Below are positions 24,741-37,462 of a DNA stretch of 64,000 nt, one piece after another. A model generated the notes under the pieces. That model was not told where the DNA came from, made no database searches, and saw nothing but the letters and a program-made list of their open reading frames with translations. Every line of letters starts with the position of its first letter. Positions within the stretch are counted from its first letter, which is position 1. This stretch comes from Clavelina lepadiformis (lineage: Eukaryota > Chordata > Ascidiacea > Aplousobranchia > Clavelinidae): NCBI RefSeq assembly GCF_947623445.1, contig NC_135247.1, forward strand, positions 5,396,501-5,460,500, written 5' to 3'. A program made the translations under genes and the position numbers.

Positions 24741-26107
24741 GATATCATTTTATTTAAACTTTTGATTTAGAGTCGTGGAAACGGCTAAAATGATTAGCTA
24801 CTGTACCTTGAGGCTTCATTAAAGTAGACGGTATAGTCTATAAACTTTGTGCTGTTGCAGAGTGTATTAATTAATCGGTGAAAGTAATATATGCAGTTCC
24901 CAGAAAAGACTTTACTTGGGTCAAGTACCGAGAAAAACTATGAAGCAACCCATTGGTGCCAGGTTGTCGATCGTTTTAAAATCCGGTATCAATTTTCTTG
25001 TTTAAGTGAGTTTAATAATTTCCGTGTTACGTTGCAGTTTGACGATTTGGAAGCGCTTGCAACGTCAAGTATACGCGCCTGTTATATAAAAGGTCGCTTT
25101 TGCAAAAAGTGGAAAACCACTACTAATATAAATGACAGATACGGCCTTTAAAAGTAATTTTGGCGGCAAGATACGCTGCCTTCCCTTCCCGTATTACAAA
25201 GTTAACGCTAGCTGCACAGGGCAATTGCAGTATTTGACCTTTGGCACGAACAACGTGGTTTGACGAACGAAAAATATGGAGAAAATCTGCTGCACAGTGA
25301 AGTACTTTTGCTGCTTGTCACGATTTTTTCCAAAACAGAAGAATTGGAGTCCAAAACGGATACAGCATTTAGTCAATCTTTTGTGTAATAGCAGTATAAT
25401 AGGTCGACAGCGGTCGGTTGTTTTAGGCATCTGCATTCATGATCAGGTCACATGGACTGTAATTGGTTGAAGACCTGTTCTAGGCGCGAAAAGATAACTT
25501 TGCTTCTGGGTGTTCTTAAACCCTTTTAAACTTAAGATAATATCAGTGATAGATCTCATAATGACATGTTTTAATGGAAAACGCGCTCGGAGCTAGATCT
25601 GTTTTTTGGTGAAACAAAGTTGGTACATAGCGCGCCGGTCAGTTTGTTTAGGGTTTTTATAAGCGCAAAAATTAACGTTCGCGCTAAATGCGTCATTACT
25701 GCAAAATTTACAGCATTTACTCTTATAGGGGTTTCTGCACAAGCACAAGTTTGATTTGAAATAGATAGGTAAACATTATGTTAAAAACTGTTCAGGTTAA
25801 AGAACAAAGAATGACGAAATATTTCTCAAGCTTATCACGTCAAGCTAATTGGGTTCAGTTGACCACAAACTAAGTAAACAATAACAAAGCGATTATGACC
25901 TAACACAAATATCTGCCCTGTGATAAAATAGTAGTAAATTCAACTTGGCCGTGTCAGCTTTCAGACAACGCGTAAAAAAATTAGAAATAAACTTTGTATG
26001 AAATGTTTATGACATTAAATTGGCAACGATCAAACTCTGTTCCTCTATTTCCAGAGTAAAAAGACGACCAAAGTGAATTTAAAAGTTACTATAAGTATTA
26101 CGTCAAG

Positions 26108-28973
26108 ATGGAAGCTAAACCGAAGAACCGAAGCGTACTGTCCGAATTCTGCAACGCTGTTGGTAAAATATTGATTATTTTGACAAGTTGGACAATACTA
26201 TCGTCTTTCATAGAAGCAAACTGGTGGCATTTCACCGATCCAGCCAACACTGGTATCAATATTCCGGCAGCGGCAGGGTTACTCATCACGTTTCTACTTT
26301 CACCTTTCCTATTGTTTTCCAAGGCCGTACGGGAGGTGCAGCTTCCACCTGCGCCTGCTTTGGTGTTTACCATGTTCTCTCCGTTCATTTTGTTCTTCGC
26401 ATCATTACCTTGGTTAACCACTTCACCTGCTGCACGTACCGGGTTATTGGCTGTCGGGGTTTTCATTATGCCACTAGTCGTTTGTTGGCTGCTTTTGACT
26501 CAACCAGAAAGCTGCATGATTCGACGATCGACGAATTGTTGCTGTTGTTATGCATCAAGCGAACCTCTTGATTTTGGTAACAACAAGACACGATCTCTTG
26601 GCTCAGCAGCTTACCTGCAGGCTGACAGCAATAACGATTTGATGAATAGCGAAAGAGTTTCCTTCTCGCATCCTGGTGTCGAGTTTTTAATAGCTGTGTC
26701 CTTATCGATGACGATAAGATGGTGTGCATCTACGGTGAATCTTCTATACGAAACGTGGGAGGCCTCGTTGGTCTTGCTTTTATGCGTGTTTAGTTATGCC
26801 GTCATCCGATTTGCCATGGAATTGACGAAAAAGAAGTATCTGGAAAGCAGCGCGTCCAGGAAGTCTACCGCATCCACCGTTGTGAGTGTGGATTGCTCAC
26901 CCGAGCCATGTCTTGTTGTAAATGAAGTAAACGTAACTGTAATTAGTCATCAGGACGAGACAGAAACGTTAGATTTACAGCATAGCTTGGACTCCGTAAA
27001 TCCTTCGCCTCCACTCCTGATGCACGACTCGAGAAACGAAGAGTCAATAATAAGACAATCGCCAAATGACATCAAAAGCACCCCTACGCCAATAACATCG
27101 AGAAAAGCGACACCGCTGCTCATAAGTACAAAGCAATACGTCGTGTTATGGTTTTGTGGAATAATCCATGGACTGAGCATCGGAACATTATTGGCGCTCT
27201 TTCTTTGGGTCTTTAGTACACCAGTTTTGTTATGTCGTTGGTCAGGAGTGTCACCAGACCCGTTTGTGGCTCTCATACTTGTTTTCTATGCTGTCGGCGT
27301 GGTCATATCAGCGTTTCAACCGCCATCTTGGGAGAAAGTAAAGAGCAATAAAGCACCGCACACAACAAAATTGGCAAGACATGTAAGCTACATAGCCGCC
27401 TAACTTTTGATTAAATTGTAATAATTGACGGTGTGTAAAATAAACGGTCGTGCCTAAGTTACACCTACCTTGCAAAATAAGCTGTATTATTTTAATGCTG
27501 TTTATAATTTAGAGTTAAATATCTTAGGTCGGTTTCTAATTTTCCTCTTTTCCATGCCTTCAGGTGACTTGGAAGATGGTGTTTCAGACGGTTATAATAA
27601 CGATAATCGTTGGTGCAGCCGCAACTTCAGTATATTTTCTTGTGGGAGGGACGACTTCGTCATTGAGACTTGCGGGAGCCAGCATGCTCTGTGTTATTTT
27701 GCCTTTTATGCTTACCACCAACTTCCACGCAGTTACAATCATCGCCAAATTTACTGCTCAGGCAACAAGCACGTGCTTAACAATACTGCCAGGCGCAGTT
27801 GCTTTCACAGGCGCTTGCGCTTTCTTTTGTTTTTATCTATTCTATGTTATGTTCATCAACCCCCAAATCCTTTCGGTATTCCTCGGAAGAATGGATATCA
27901 TTTTATCAACCCAACTTGCCATCGCCTCCTTATCATTGTTCGCATTCTTGCTCACTGGGTGGTCACTGAAAGAAATCAAAGACAACAAAGAGGAACCCAG
28001 CAACCTAAAGGGCCCGTCGTCCTGCATTGGATGTGTCCAGCGCAAAATCGAGCCTTACAAACGGCCTGTAACCCTCAGTTTCTTGACAATATTTTGCTTA
28101 GCTGTGGGACTCGTCGTGGGACCAACTTATACCCCTAATCAATGCTTTACAACACACAAGGAGCCGCTATCTGAAATTCTCAACTACGCTAAAAGCCGTG
28201 AAATTAGTTTCAACTCAAGAACTTTCTCCGTGTTATCATGGAACGTATTGCTTGGCCACGACATGAACGGAAGAGACAATTTACCATGCTTACGGGAAAC
28301 ACTCAAGCATGTCAAGGCAGACCTGATTGGTTTTCAGGAGTCAGATGCCCTGCCACCATTTTGGGGAGGGAAAGATATACTGGGATATTTGGAGGGCTTT
28401 TCGAGGGGAGCTTTGACATCTTACCACGGTGTTCCTCCTTTGGACTCCAATTTAGGAGTCGGAATTTTAACCGAGATGAATGTAACTTATCACGAAGCTA
28501 ATATTCTTCCCGAAGACGATGCGGGGAGATTGCCTCATTATTCAGTGGTTCAGGTGGATGTACGTGTCGAAAGCAAAACGGTCCACGTTTTTAATATTCA
28601 CGCCGTGTTTAAGAATTGGACCGCCAACGATGACAACCCTAGCCCTTTTGCCAATGTATCCCGAAAACACATGGAGTTTGTCGCTGAAAAAGTAAACACG
28701 TTAAATGCCAGTGATCCTGTCATTGTCATGGGCGATTTCAATTTGAACCCATTTGAGTCAGAACTGGAAATTATGCGCGAAACGTTGGGTTTGAAATGTG
28801 CCCTGCATTTCAACTCCAGCATGGACCACCCTTCCACACTCAGAAACAGAAGGGCAATCGTGGACCACATATTCTATCGCGGATTGAACGTGATTGCTAG
28901 CAAAACTCTGACGGAGACACGAAATATTTCTGATCATAGCCCAGTGTTAGCGTACTTTGAACTACCTACATAA
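26108..28973 (+). CDS. CWH43/PGAP2-interacting-protein-like multipass protein with EEP domain
   Basis: Exons 26108-27382 and 27564-28973 join in phase 0 and give 894 residues. The first ~610 residues contain repeated hydrophobic segments (multipass membrane), with a cytosolic or lumenal Ser/Thr-rich stretch around 250-340. The C-terminal domain (about 645-890) is an endonuclease/exonuclease/phosphatase fold. Its active-site markers are intact: SWN (N652), GFQESD (E684), NIH (H771), GDFN (D816, N818), DHIF and SDH (D882, H883). This architecture matches CWH43/PGAP2IP, which acts in GPI-anchor lipid remodelling in the secretory pathway. The EEP half alone would also resemble sphingomyelinase-type hydrolases. 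A decayed relative of the EEP half lies 4 kb downstream. AATAAA at 29540 is a plausible transcript end. Substrate is not proven by sequence. Confidence 0.72.
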
Positions 28974-31210
28974 AGTGACTGTGAAGCATATGTGGCCACA
29001 CGCGTGGGTCAAAACCACACAACAGCATTCATCAAGATAAGAAACACTCGACAAATGAATTGTCTATCAAGCGCTTTATTGGACAGCAGTGTCCGTAGGG
29101 GATTGCTATGCATTGGTAGTGTTTCAAAAAGGACGAAATACTTTGCATATAGTGCCAAAATGTATTCAAACTAATCAGTATTTAACAGACATTCAAGTAC
29201 AGCACGTGAGTGATTCACTTACCAATTAATTAAGATAATGCTAACGTAGTAAGCTCGTTTAACTGCAAATCTTCCCTGGTAAAGGATGCAATTCGTTTCC
29301 ATGCCAATGTTTAAAGTTTCAAATCCTTTCTGTATCTTGTTTATCCGCCTTTATCAAAAACTCAAGTTGCATTTCTTTACTAATTGAATGCCTTTTAGTG
29401 CATCAACGAATTAAAGACTTCAAGATAACTTTGGTGTCGTTATTGATTGTTATTGTTTGTTGTATACACGATGAGCGCAATATTGCATGTAGATGTCTGA
29501 TAATATTCTTCTGAATTAATTTCGATTGAAAATATGTGCAATAAATATCGTTTTTCTGACATGACGGAAAATTCAAAGTTTGAAAATTGAATTAAACTCG
29601 GTAGTTTTAGAAGGTATAGGTATAGTCAGTGCTATAGAAAAGTAGCATGTGTTTACATTTGTCTGTAAATGAAACAAATCAAGTATATACCATATTTCGT
29701 AGAATAAAAGCCGCTACGAATGATGCTAAGTATAACTCCATTGACAGTCGCTCACACGCACGAGCTTCCGCCATAAGTAACCTTTTTGGTCAGATCGAAT
29801 TAAAAAGTAGAAGCCATGCAAAATGATCAAAAATAAAGAATAGTAGCAGCGGCTTCTGCTCGTAGAAATACAGCACTCACCGTAAAGACAATGAAAGTGC
29901 TTCAGTTTGATTTATTCATAAACTTAAAAAAGCAATCTGGTGCTTTGTTTATTATTTTTATTAACGGCTTAACTCGTCTTGACAAAGGATATGTCATTCA
30001 CGACTTGGGTCAACGACCGTGGAGAGCAATTTGCTTGACTGATATGCTTGAAGATCACTTCAGGTCAATTACACTGCGCCGCCTCGTTTATGCCAAGACG
30101 TATTGTTTCAAATGTATTGCAGCATCATTGATTCCTGTTGCTTAGAGTCAAAAAGTGATTATTGTTTCCATATTTGGTAATCCATCTTGCAGCGAACAGT
30201 AATTTATTTTGTTGCTACGTACTGTACAAAAGTCGAAAAATGCTCTAAATTTGTTTTGTAAAAATTTTTCTTTAATTAAATTTATTTCCAGAGCGTTACA
30301 AACGCCATCATATCTCAGTTGCATTTAGAAAATGTTATGCAGACAATTTCAAAGGAAAATGACGAGTTACTTCGACGCATTTTCGCAGATATCACCTAAC
30401 TTCAACGTGTGCAGCAAATTAAGCAAACGGAATAAGAAACCAAGCAACGCGATGAAATTTTTGGACATTTTTTTGTAATTAAATCGATACCTATATGTAT
30501 TAAAAATCCTGCCAACACGTTTAACGTCTCGATGGTACGGTGATTTTCGAGATCCGCCATACCTTTTGAACCTCAAGTACCTTTGAACGTTTAGTTCACG
30601 TTATCCAGGAAGAAATAAAAAAATGTCTGAATACATCGAGCTGCAAACGTGGAATATTTTTCTTATCTCATTCAATGTTTCCCTTTCAAATGCCGCAAAG
30701 AGTCACGTATACTGCGGTTGAAATTAAATCAACCTTTCTGCCCAAGGTCAGAAATGATTTGCTGGTAAGTATAGCCTATGGAGAAGGAGCCCCGAAACGG
30801 TTAAAAGTGTATCTCAGGTTACCAATTGTGAAGATACTGTATATCCCGATACGAGTATTATGTTGTATGCAAATATAAAAGCGGTATCTCTTCGGACAAT
30901 GTTACAGACAATGTAATTTTCGTAAAAACACTCTGGTGAGTCAATGCAGAACTATTTGACTGTGATTTTTTAACAATGCAGCGGCATTCCAAACAATTTT
31001 GCATTAACTTTTAATCACATCATTCACTGCGCCCTGTATTTTGCTGTAAATCTTGGTTTATGTTGTGAGAAAGTTATTGTTACAGTTTTCACAGAGTAAG
31101 CAAATAATTTCATTGCTGCGTGACCAGGGTTTGCTGCTTTACTTGTGTTATAACTTGAGATAAGCTTTGGAAAAAGACGTTCCTGTTGTCGGCTATGATC
31201 AAGATTAATC
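28200..31210 (+). repeat. Segmental duplication, unit A (EEP exon 3' part plus downstream DNA)
   Basis: This unit is colinear with 32357-35275. Matching blocks keep their order: the EEP coding sequence, the TTTAACAGACATTC segment near 29182 (copy near 33540), GATATGCTTGAAGATCACTT near 30040 (copy near 33988), TTTGGTAATCCATCTTGCAG near 30173 (copy near 34119), and AATGTTTCCCTTTC near 30673 (copy near 34740). The offset is about 3.9-4.15 kb, with small indels. Confidence 0.85.
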
Positions 31211-32356
31211 ATGTTTCTACAGAAAACGTTTGAAAAGGGCTAGTACAACAAAAAGTTAACTTTTCACTCATAAACATCTTCTAAGCATCAACAAACCATT
31301 ACAACAAACGATTAAGCAAAATTATTGTTTGTTTGCCCAGACACAGGTGATTGGTCGGGAACAACAAAAGCGATAAATTAAGTTTGCCGCGTGGGAGAAG
31401 CTGTGGTACAAAGAAGCACGACTCTATAGCGCATTTCACCCTTCACCCTTCTCTTCGTCGAACACTTTACGTTCCCTCCGTTAACTATATTTCTTATTTT
31501 TTATAACCAGCTGTTTCTAGTCGTTTTCCGTCCATTCATTACTTTTATTTAGTTAGATTTTATGTCTGTGCAATAACGACGTATGTACGATTGTACGTGT
31601 TGATAAATTCATCTTGTCGAAATTGCTTCATTAAAGAAAGACACGCAAAATCTGTTTGAGTCAAGTACACCTCGATATCTGGCAATCATGCAGCGGAGGT
31701 TCACATCGCCCTTCCCTCACAGTGACATCAGTCGTAAAAGCATCCGGTCAGGTGTTTTCCAAACGCTCCCCACGATGTTGATGATCCGTTCCGAGCTTGC
31801 AGAGACACCATCCTTCTCCGCTGACGACCACAAAGCAACACATTCGTTGAAACCTGCTCAAGTCAAAAATAAACTCTGAGTTCTAAAAGTCAAGATCAAA
31901 ACATATCACAAAGCAAACAACTTTGTTTTTAAACCAAGCAGACTTGGAAGGTTCGGCTCAGCACATTTTGAGCATTTGAGCACGCTCAGCATTTGCTTAT
32001 GCTGTAGTGGGTAGGCATATGTTTGCGGAACAATGCCTTTACGTATACGCAATGATATCAAACCCTTGAGGTGGTAAACCTTGACGGACTGGTACAGAAA
32101 AGTTTTACGAAATCTTGAAGAGATCAACAATTCATCTTCATACGTACAACTGTATTAGAGTGCATCCATACATTGGTTCTGTTTACACTTTAAATACCAT
32201 GGTCGGATTTTATCTGAATAAAATGTAGAAAATAGACCAACATCGTAAAACTGAAGTTAAAATTGATTATATGCGCCCATGCCTAAAGATCTGTGTAATT
32301 TAACAGTAAAGTGTAGTTGCTATGTATCTACACAAAATTATTTTTCTTCACTGCCT
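31211..32356. other. Spacer between duplication units
   Basis: A stretch not obviously present elsewhere in the window. It includes a 63-codon ATG frame at 31688-31879 (+) without recognisable motifs or a supporting splice context. No gene is called. Confidence 0.4.
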
Positions 32357-32739
32357 ATCACAGCTTTTTCGTGCAGTCATGGAACATATTACTCGACCAC
32401 GATGAGAAAATTTACCTTGTTCATGAAAGCATAAAGCATGTCAAAGCAGATCTCATTAGTCATCAGATATCAGGTTCCCTGCTGCCCCATTTTGGGGAGG
32501 GAAAGATATACTTGGAAGCAAGGAGATTGCTTCATTGTTCAGAGGTTCAGGGGGATGCATTTGTTGAACGTAAAACGGTCCACGTTTATAATATTCACGC
32601 CGCGTTTAAGAATTGGACCGCCAACCGTGACAACCCTAGCCCTTTTGCCAATGTATCCCGAAAACACATGGAGTTTGTGGCTGAAAATATAAACGCGGTA
32701 AATGTCAGTGATTTTCCAGTATTGCTGGCCCTCTCATAA
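32357..32739 (+). pseudogene. Decayed EEP-domain remnant of the CWH43-like gene
   Basis: The open frame is closely related to the EEP domain of the upstream gene; both share HVKADLI, KTVHV, NIHA, FKNWTAN and NPSPFANVSRKHMEFVAE. It has no membrane half. The catalytic Glu motif GFQESD reads SHQISG. The segment between the GKDI-like and RLPHYSV-like regions is missing. A second internal deletion fuses the NVSD position to a remnant of the final SDHSPVLAY motif, removing GDFN and DHIF, and the frame ends in LALS-stop. Both deletions preserve frame. As an enzyme it must be dead. It could be a pure pseudogene, or a short expressed protein if a promoter were captured. A CAG just before TCATGG (32374-32376) resembles a splice acceptor, so it might serve as an exon. 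Confidence 0.8.
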
Positions 32740-35275
32740 CAACAAGCTATGTTGTTTGAACGGTTTACGTACACACCGTTATATGTTTACACACCAGATA
32801 AGATTCTGAAGTTAAAAAAAAACGTTCTTCTTCGTATTGGTTAAATTCAACTTCTAGTTTTATTTAGGATCTCCCTACAGTCAAGGAGGAATATGATAGT
32901 CTGTATAACAACGTTATCAAAAAACAAACTCAGCAATGTTATCGAAACTGAACCGTGTATCTTCGCGCTCTCTATATGCTCAATAAACTTAGATTCTGGA
33001 CAAAAAGCTTTTTCTTGCAACCATATAGCCTACTGCTTTTTTCGGTTTCGAAAAGCCTGTTAGATTGTTAACTTACGCGCAGTAGCAATCGTGCGTTGGA
33101 CAAAACTTTTCGACGTTACAAAAAAAGGAACTTTTCAAAAGAAATATTGGCAAATCACTGACACACTTACACACAGAAATAATCTTCCGTATTAGACAAA
33201 CGATGTTTAAAAAATACTCCCTGCGACAGCCAACACCTGTGACATAAGCGCAAAATCTCTCCAATTTTATGGTTTATTAAACAACATAATTGCAAGCAAA
33301 ACTCCGAAAAAACCGAAATATAGCGATCTTAAACCAGCTTTGGCTAATTTTTAGCAACAAACATGAAGTAACCACAGCATATGCCTCCACACGTGTTGCT
33401 GGTAGATACCACACCACAACATTTACCCAGATAACACCACGCTTGCACAAGTAACCTGGCAAATAAATTTGTCAAACGCCCAATTTGGTCACACATTGGG
33501 AGTGATTCGCTAAGGTCAAAATATTTAAACTATTGACCATTTAACAGACATTCCAGTACAAGCGTTGGCACCTTTATTCACTCGTTTGTCATACACAGCA
33601 TGAACACAATTGCGATGGTACTCGGTAATATTCTTAAATCAAGTTCAGGTGAAAACATGTGCAATAATTGACTTATCGAAATCATAACTCGCTGAAAACG
33701 TTAAATTTGAAAATCTAATAAACCTCGACAGTGTGACACTGCAATAGAAAGCGAGCATTTATTCACAGTTGTCAATAAAAAAACTTACAAATCAATTAAA
33801 CTCCGATCAAGGAAAATACTCCTATTTTTTTGTTATTCACAGCTTGATGAGGAAGCCATTTGTTGCAGTATTTGCTCTATAAATATGTCTTATTATCTGT
33901 TCAGGAACAGCTTAACTCGTCTTGATAAACAATATTTCATTTACGACGTAGTTCAGCGACCGTAAAGTGTGATTTGCCTGACTGATATGCTTGAAGATCA
34001 CTTCAGGTCAATTACACTGCGCCGCCTCGTTTATGCCAAGACGTTTTGTTTCAAATGTATTGCAGCATCACTGATTCCTGTTGCCTAGAGTCAAAAACTG
34101 ATATTTGTTTCCATATTTGGTAATCCATCTTGCAGCGACCAGTAATTCTTTGTGTTGTATTTTACAAAGATGAAAAATTTGTTGGTTTGGTTTTGTTTTT
34201 AGTTATTTTGGAAGCGCAACAAAGAAGTAGTACGTCAGAACCATGACGAAAATGTTCTACAATTTCAAAGGAAAAAATGTCGAGTTTCTTGGATGCAGTT
34301 TTGCGAATATCATTATAATGTTCTATAATGTTATATAGTTATAACTACCACGAGTGCAGCAACTTAAGCAATCGGAATATGAAACCAAAACAAGAAAACG
34401 TGATCGAATTTTTTAATAATACTTACGTATAATTGCCTATGTACGTTCCATGATAAAAATCATTGAATACGGTATGAAGCGATTTTCGCAATGGGTCATG
34501 TAACTTAGATTGACCTTTTCGTTACGTAATTTACGACATGTAAATTAGGTTTACATTGACCATTCAAATTACAAGTGCGACAGATCGACATCGATACGGT
34601 CAGTTGCAGAGTTCAGGAATAATTGGCTTGTCCCATTAAAAGGCAATTGCGTTTCTGAACGTTTATTCATTTTACGTTACATGCAGAAAGAAACATCAAA
34701 AAGTGTTGCCAACGGTGCTGATATTCCCTTTACCTCATCAAATGTTTCCCTTTCGAATATCAAAGAGAAGTCACGCACTGCTGTCGAAACCCAACCCACA
34801 AGACAACCTTACCGTCCAAGGTCAGAAATAATTTGCTGATATAGTAAGTTGTTAAAGTCTGTAGCTTACATAGATGAGCTCTGAAACGGTAGTTATCAGA
34901 GGTAACAAGCATAAAATGAGTCTCTCTGCGGTATGCAAATGAGGTGGTATCACTTCGAACAATGTTATAAAATACGAGATTTTTAACTTTCTCTTGAAGT
35001 AATTGAGCCAAAAATCTACGAAAACAAGCTTTTCCGGATGATTCAGTGCAGAACTATTCAACTGTGATCTAATAACCATCATGAAAGGACATTCCAGGAC
35101 GATTTTTCATCATGCTTATAACATTTCTTTTACAGTGTTTTCTTTTTTAAATCTCGTTTGAGTTGTGACGAAGTTAACACAAAAATTTACACAAAGCAGA
35201 GAAACATTCTTAACTTTGCGAATTTGCTGGGTTTTTGGTGCAAATGTTTTTGTTGTAGACTACGATCAACTAAAA
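32357..35275 (+). repeat. Segmental duplication, unit B
   Basis: The diverged second copy of the 28.2-31.2 kb region, covering the EEP remnant and the non-coding DNA after it. Best conserved blocks are at about 33985-34140 (nearly identical over about 150 bases to about 30035-30200) and the 34740-34850 block. Homology can be followed to GTAGACTACGATCAA near 35255, matching CGGCTATGATCAA near 31190. Divergence is uneven, with small indels. Confidence 0.8.
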
Positions 35276-35379
35276 CTTTGATATTTATACAAAGTCAAAT
35301 AGCCAACCGATTTTACAAGTCAAATACATTCAGACGAATTTTGGTAAATTTCAATAAGTTTATGAAAATCGTCAATAAT

Positions 35380-35980
35380 TTATATAAAAATTTTAAAATT
35401 TACCTAGTATATATGTTTTAAATTATTTCCATAACAAACTGACTTCATTTAGGCTTAGTTATAATTGGATTAATAATTAATATAATTTAGTTATAATTGG
35501 AAATCGATTAATTTGTATCGGTTGATTCTACCAAATATGTTTGACTAATCGGCCCGGTTATCTGTCTTATATTTAGTGCAACTTTAGTTTATATAAATGT
35601 AATTAAATTTAAATTAACCCGAACACATATATTTGAAGTTTTAAGATATTTTTATATTGCATAAAATGCTTTCAATTTGTATGGAATTATTGAAATTCAC
35701 TTAAATTCGTATGAATGTTTTTGACTTTGTATACAATTTTTTGAATTTTGTAAATGTATTTCTTTTGATTTTTATTGACGTTATTTCTTACATAAATTTA
35801 TTGGAATTGATTTGAGTTTATATTAATTTTTTAATTTGTTGAAAACTATTTTAATTTTTATACTTTTTTATTTAGCATCCCAAATTAAAATAATTTAGTA
35901 AAACGTGTATGATTTTTCTTGAACTTGTTTTAATTTACTAAAATCACTCTGATTTGAATGGATTAAATTTAACCTTATCT
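35380..35980. repeat. Low-complexity AT-rich tract with degenerate AATTT words
   Basis: About 600 bases in which A and T predominate almost completely and related words (AATTTAAATT, TTTGAATTTTG, TTTTAATTT) recur at irregular spacing. There is no clean period, so it is best described as a decayed simple-sequence or AT-rich minisatellite region. It ends abruptly at the GGGTGCGCGACG segment near 35985. Confidence 0.55.
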
Positions 35981-37357
35981 AAACCGGGTGCGCGACGTTA
36001 CTATTTTAACTAGGTGTGGCTGACAGTGCACACATATTTTCAATCGTTAATTACTCAAAAACTATAAGTCGTAAACTGATCGGATTTGTACAGGTTAGTA
36101 GCAAAACTATCTGGCTTCCTGCATACATCATAATTGTAAAACTAAAGAAAGTGCATTTGGTGTAAATTAAGTATTTCTACAAGTGATACATTTCTAGAAG
36201 TTTTTCTTGTTACGCCGCGCTCCGCTGTGCAGAAAACAAGCTGACCGAGAGAAGAGAACACAAAGACAAGTTAGTTGTTTGTAAATGAGTAAACGAAAAC
36301 GATACGCTTCAATGCGGAGAGAGAGCAAAATTATAAAAATATGACAGTATTTCAAAAATTACAAAATCAAATTTTATAAAACAAACGTGGAAAGATAACT
36401 GAACCTTTTTTAGGAAAACTCACGAAATTTCAAGTTTCTACAGCAAAAGTGCAACTGTAGGCTACGCCACGTTTTGCTGTGACTGTATGCAGGAACAGCC
36501 ACAACATAGTGTAGATAGGGTTAACATCATGACTTTTACTACAGGTAGCAAATCAACTTACAGATAGTCGACATTTACTGCAAATAAGAATAAGTAACTA
36601 AGTAAGGAATGTAAGAAAACATTCCTCTCTGCGTAGAAAAGTATTGCTTTTATGCATACGCAGTTGCATGAAATCACAGATAGTTAAATTGAAACTGATC
36701 AGAGACAAAGAAAACGTTTAAATAACCTATATGTTTGCAGCAGTTATAGTTTATTACTTTACTTTCACAGATCCAGTTTGCGCTGCGGTTTCAACAACTA
36801 GCTTATTAAATTAGGTGTAACGAAATTGACTGAAATCATAGCCTAGAAAATGTAATTAAAATTGAGCTGCATGCGCCAACGCTTATTCACGCTTCATTTT
36901 AGCTATAAGCTGAGGTGTGGTCGTTAATTTTACAGTGCAGTCTTATTTTATGAGCTTCATAGTCAAACGACGGTTGCAGGCGTGGCCCATTATACCGACT
37001 TCGATTTTATCGAATGTATTTTGTGAGCCGTTTAATTAGCTAAACCTGGCATAGGTTATTCAAGTGCAAAGTCGGTACAGACACGAATTCAACTGTGACC
37101 CAGCAATCATGGACGACAGACAACGATCATTCATCTGTGGCGGAAATATATGACAAAAAAAGGCATGAGCATTTCAAGGCGTGTGGGCGTGAAAAACAGT
37201 GCGTTTGCAATGCAAATTATATTCAGTTAAAGCTAGAAATAGTTTCTTGGAACAAGCCTGGTAAAGTACTAAAAGGAGTTTTCACACGAAGTTATTCAGA
37301 GCAAGTTTTCAAAATATACCAACGATAATTGCAGTGTTTTGAAAAGGCAAGTTTTAT

Positions 37358-37462
37358 AAACTCCAATTACTAGCTGGAAAACACTTTCCTAAGAATGGTG
37401 TGGCGGAACTGAAAGTTTAAAAACTCCAATTGTTCTGGAAAACACATTTCTAAGAATGGCGT
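37358..37462. repeat. Two-unit short tandem duplication
   Basis: AAACTCCAATT at 37358 and 37421 each start a unit of about 45 matching bases (including CTGGAAAACAC and CTAAGAATGG) within a period of about 63 bases. The copies differ by several substitutions and small indels. Confidence 0.6.

Larger units (their letters stand above)
19430..26107. other. Large spacer, no secure gene
   Basis: About 6.7 kb of AT-rich DNA. It holds one small candidate secreted ORF (24408-24740, minus, listed separately), a GC-richer imperfect hairpin at about 20775-20865, and scattered short frames, for example 24891-25151 (+, 86 codons) without recognisable motifs. The left part lies upstream of the FLVCR-like gene and the right part upstream of the CWH43-like gene, so both promoters should be inside. 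Confidence 0.45.

Noticed and set aside
27470-28138. 222-codon frame overlapping the second exon of the CWH43-like gene
   Set aside because: It is read in another frame of a well-supported exon and lacks protein-like features. It is a shadow.
31688-31879. 63-codon ATG frame between the duplication units
   Set aside because: A genuine ATG, but no domain, no clear donor and no match to the duplicated gene.
37095-37328. 77-codon open frame (+)
   Set aside because: It starts at GTG, not ATG, has no domain or signal peptide, and lies in AT-rich spacer.
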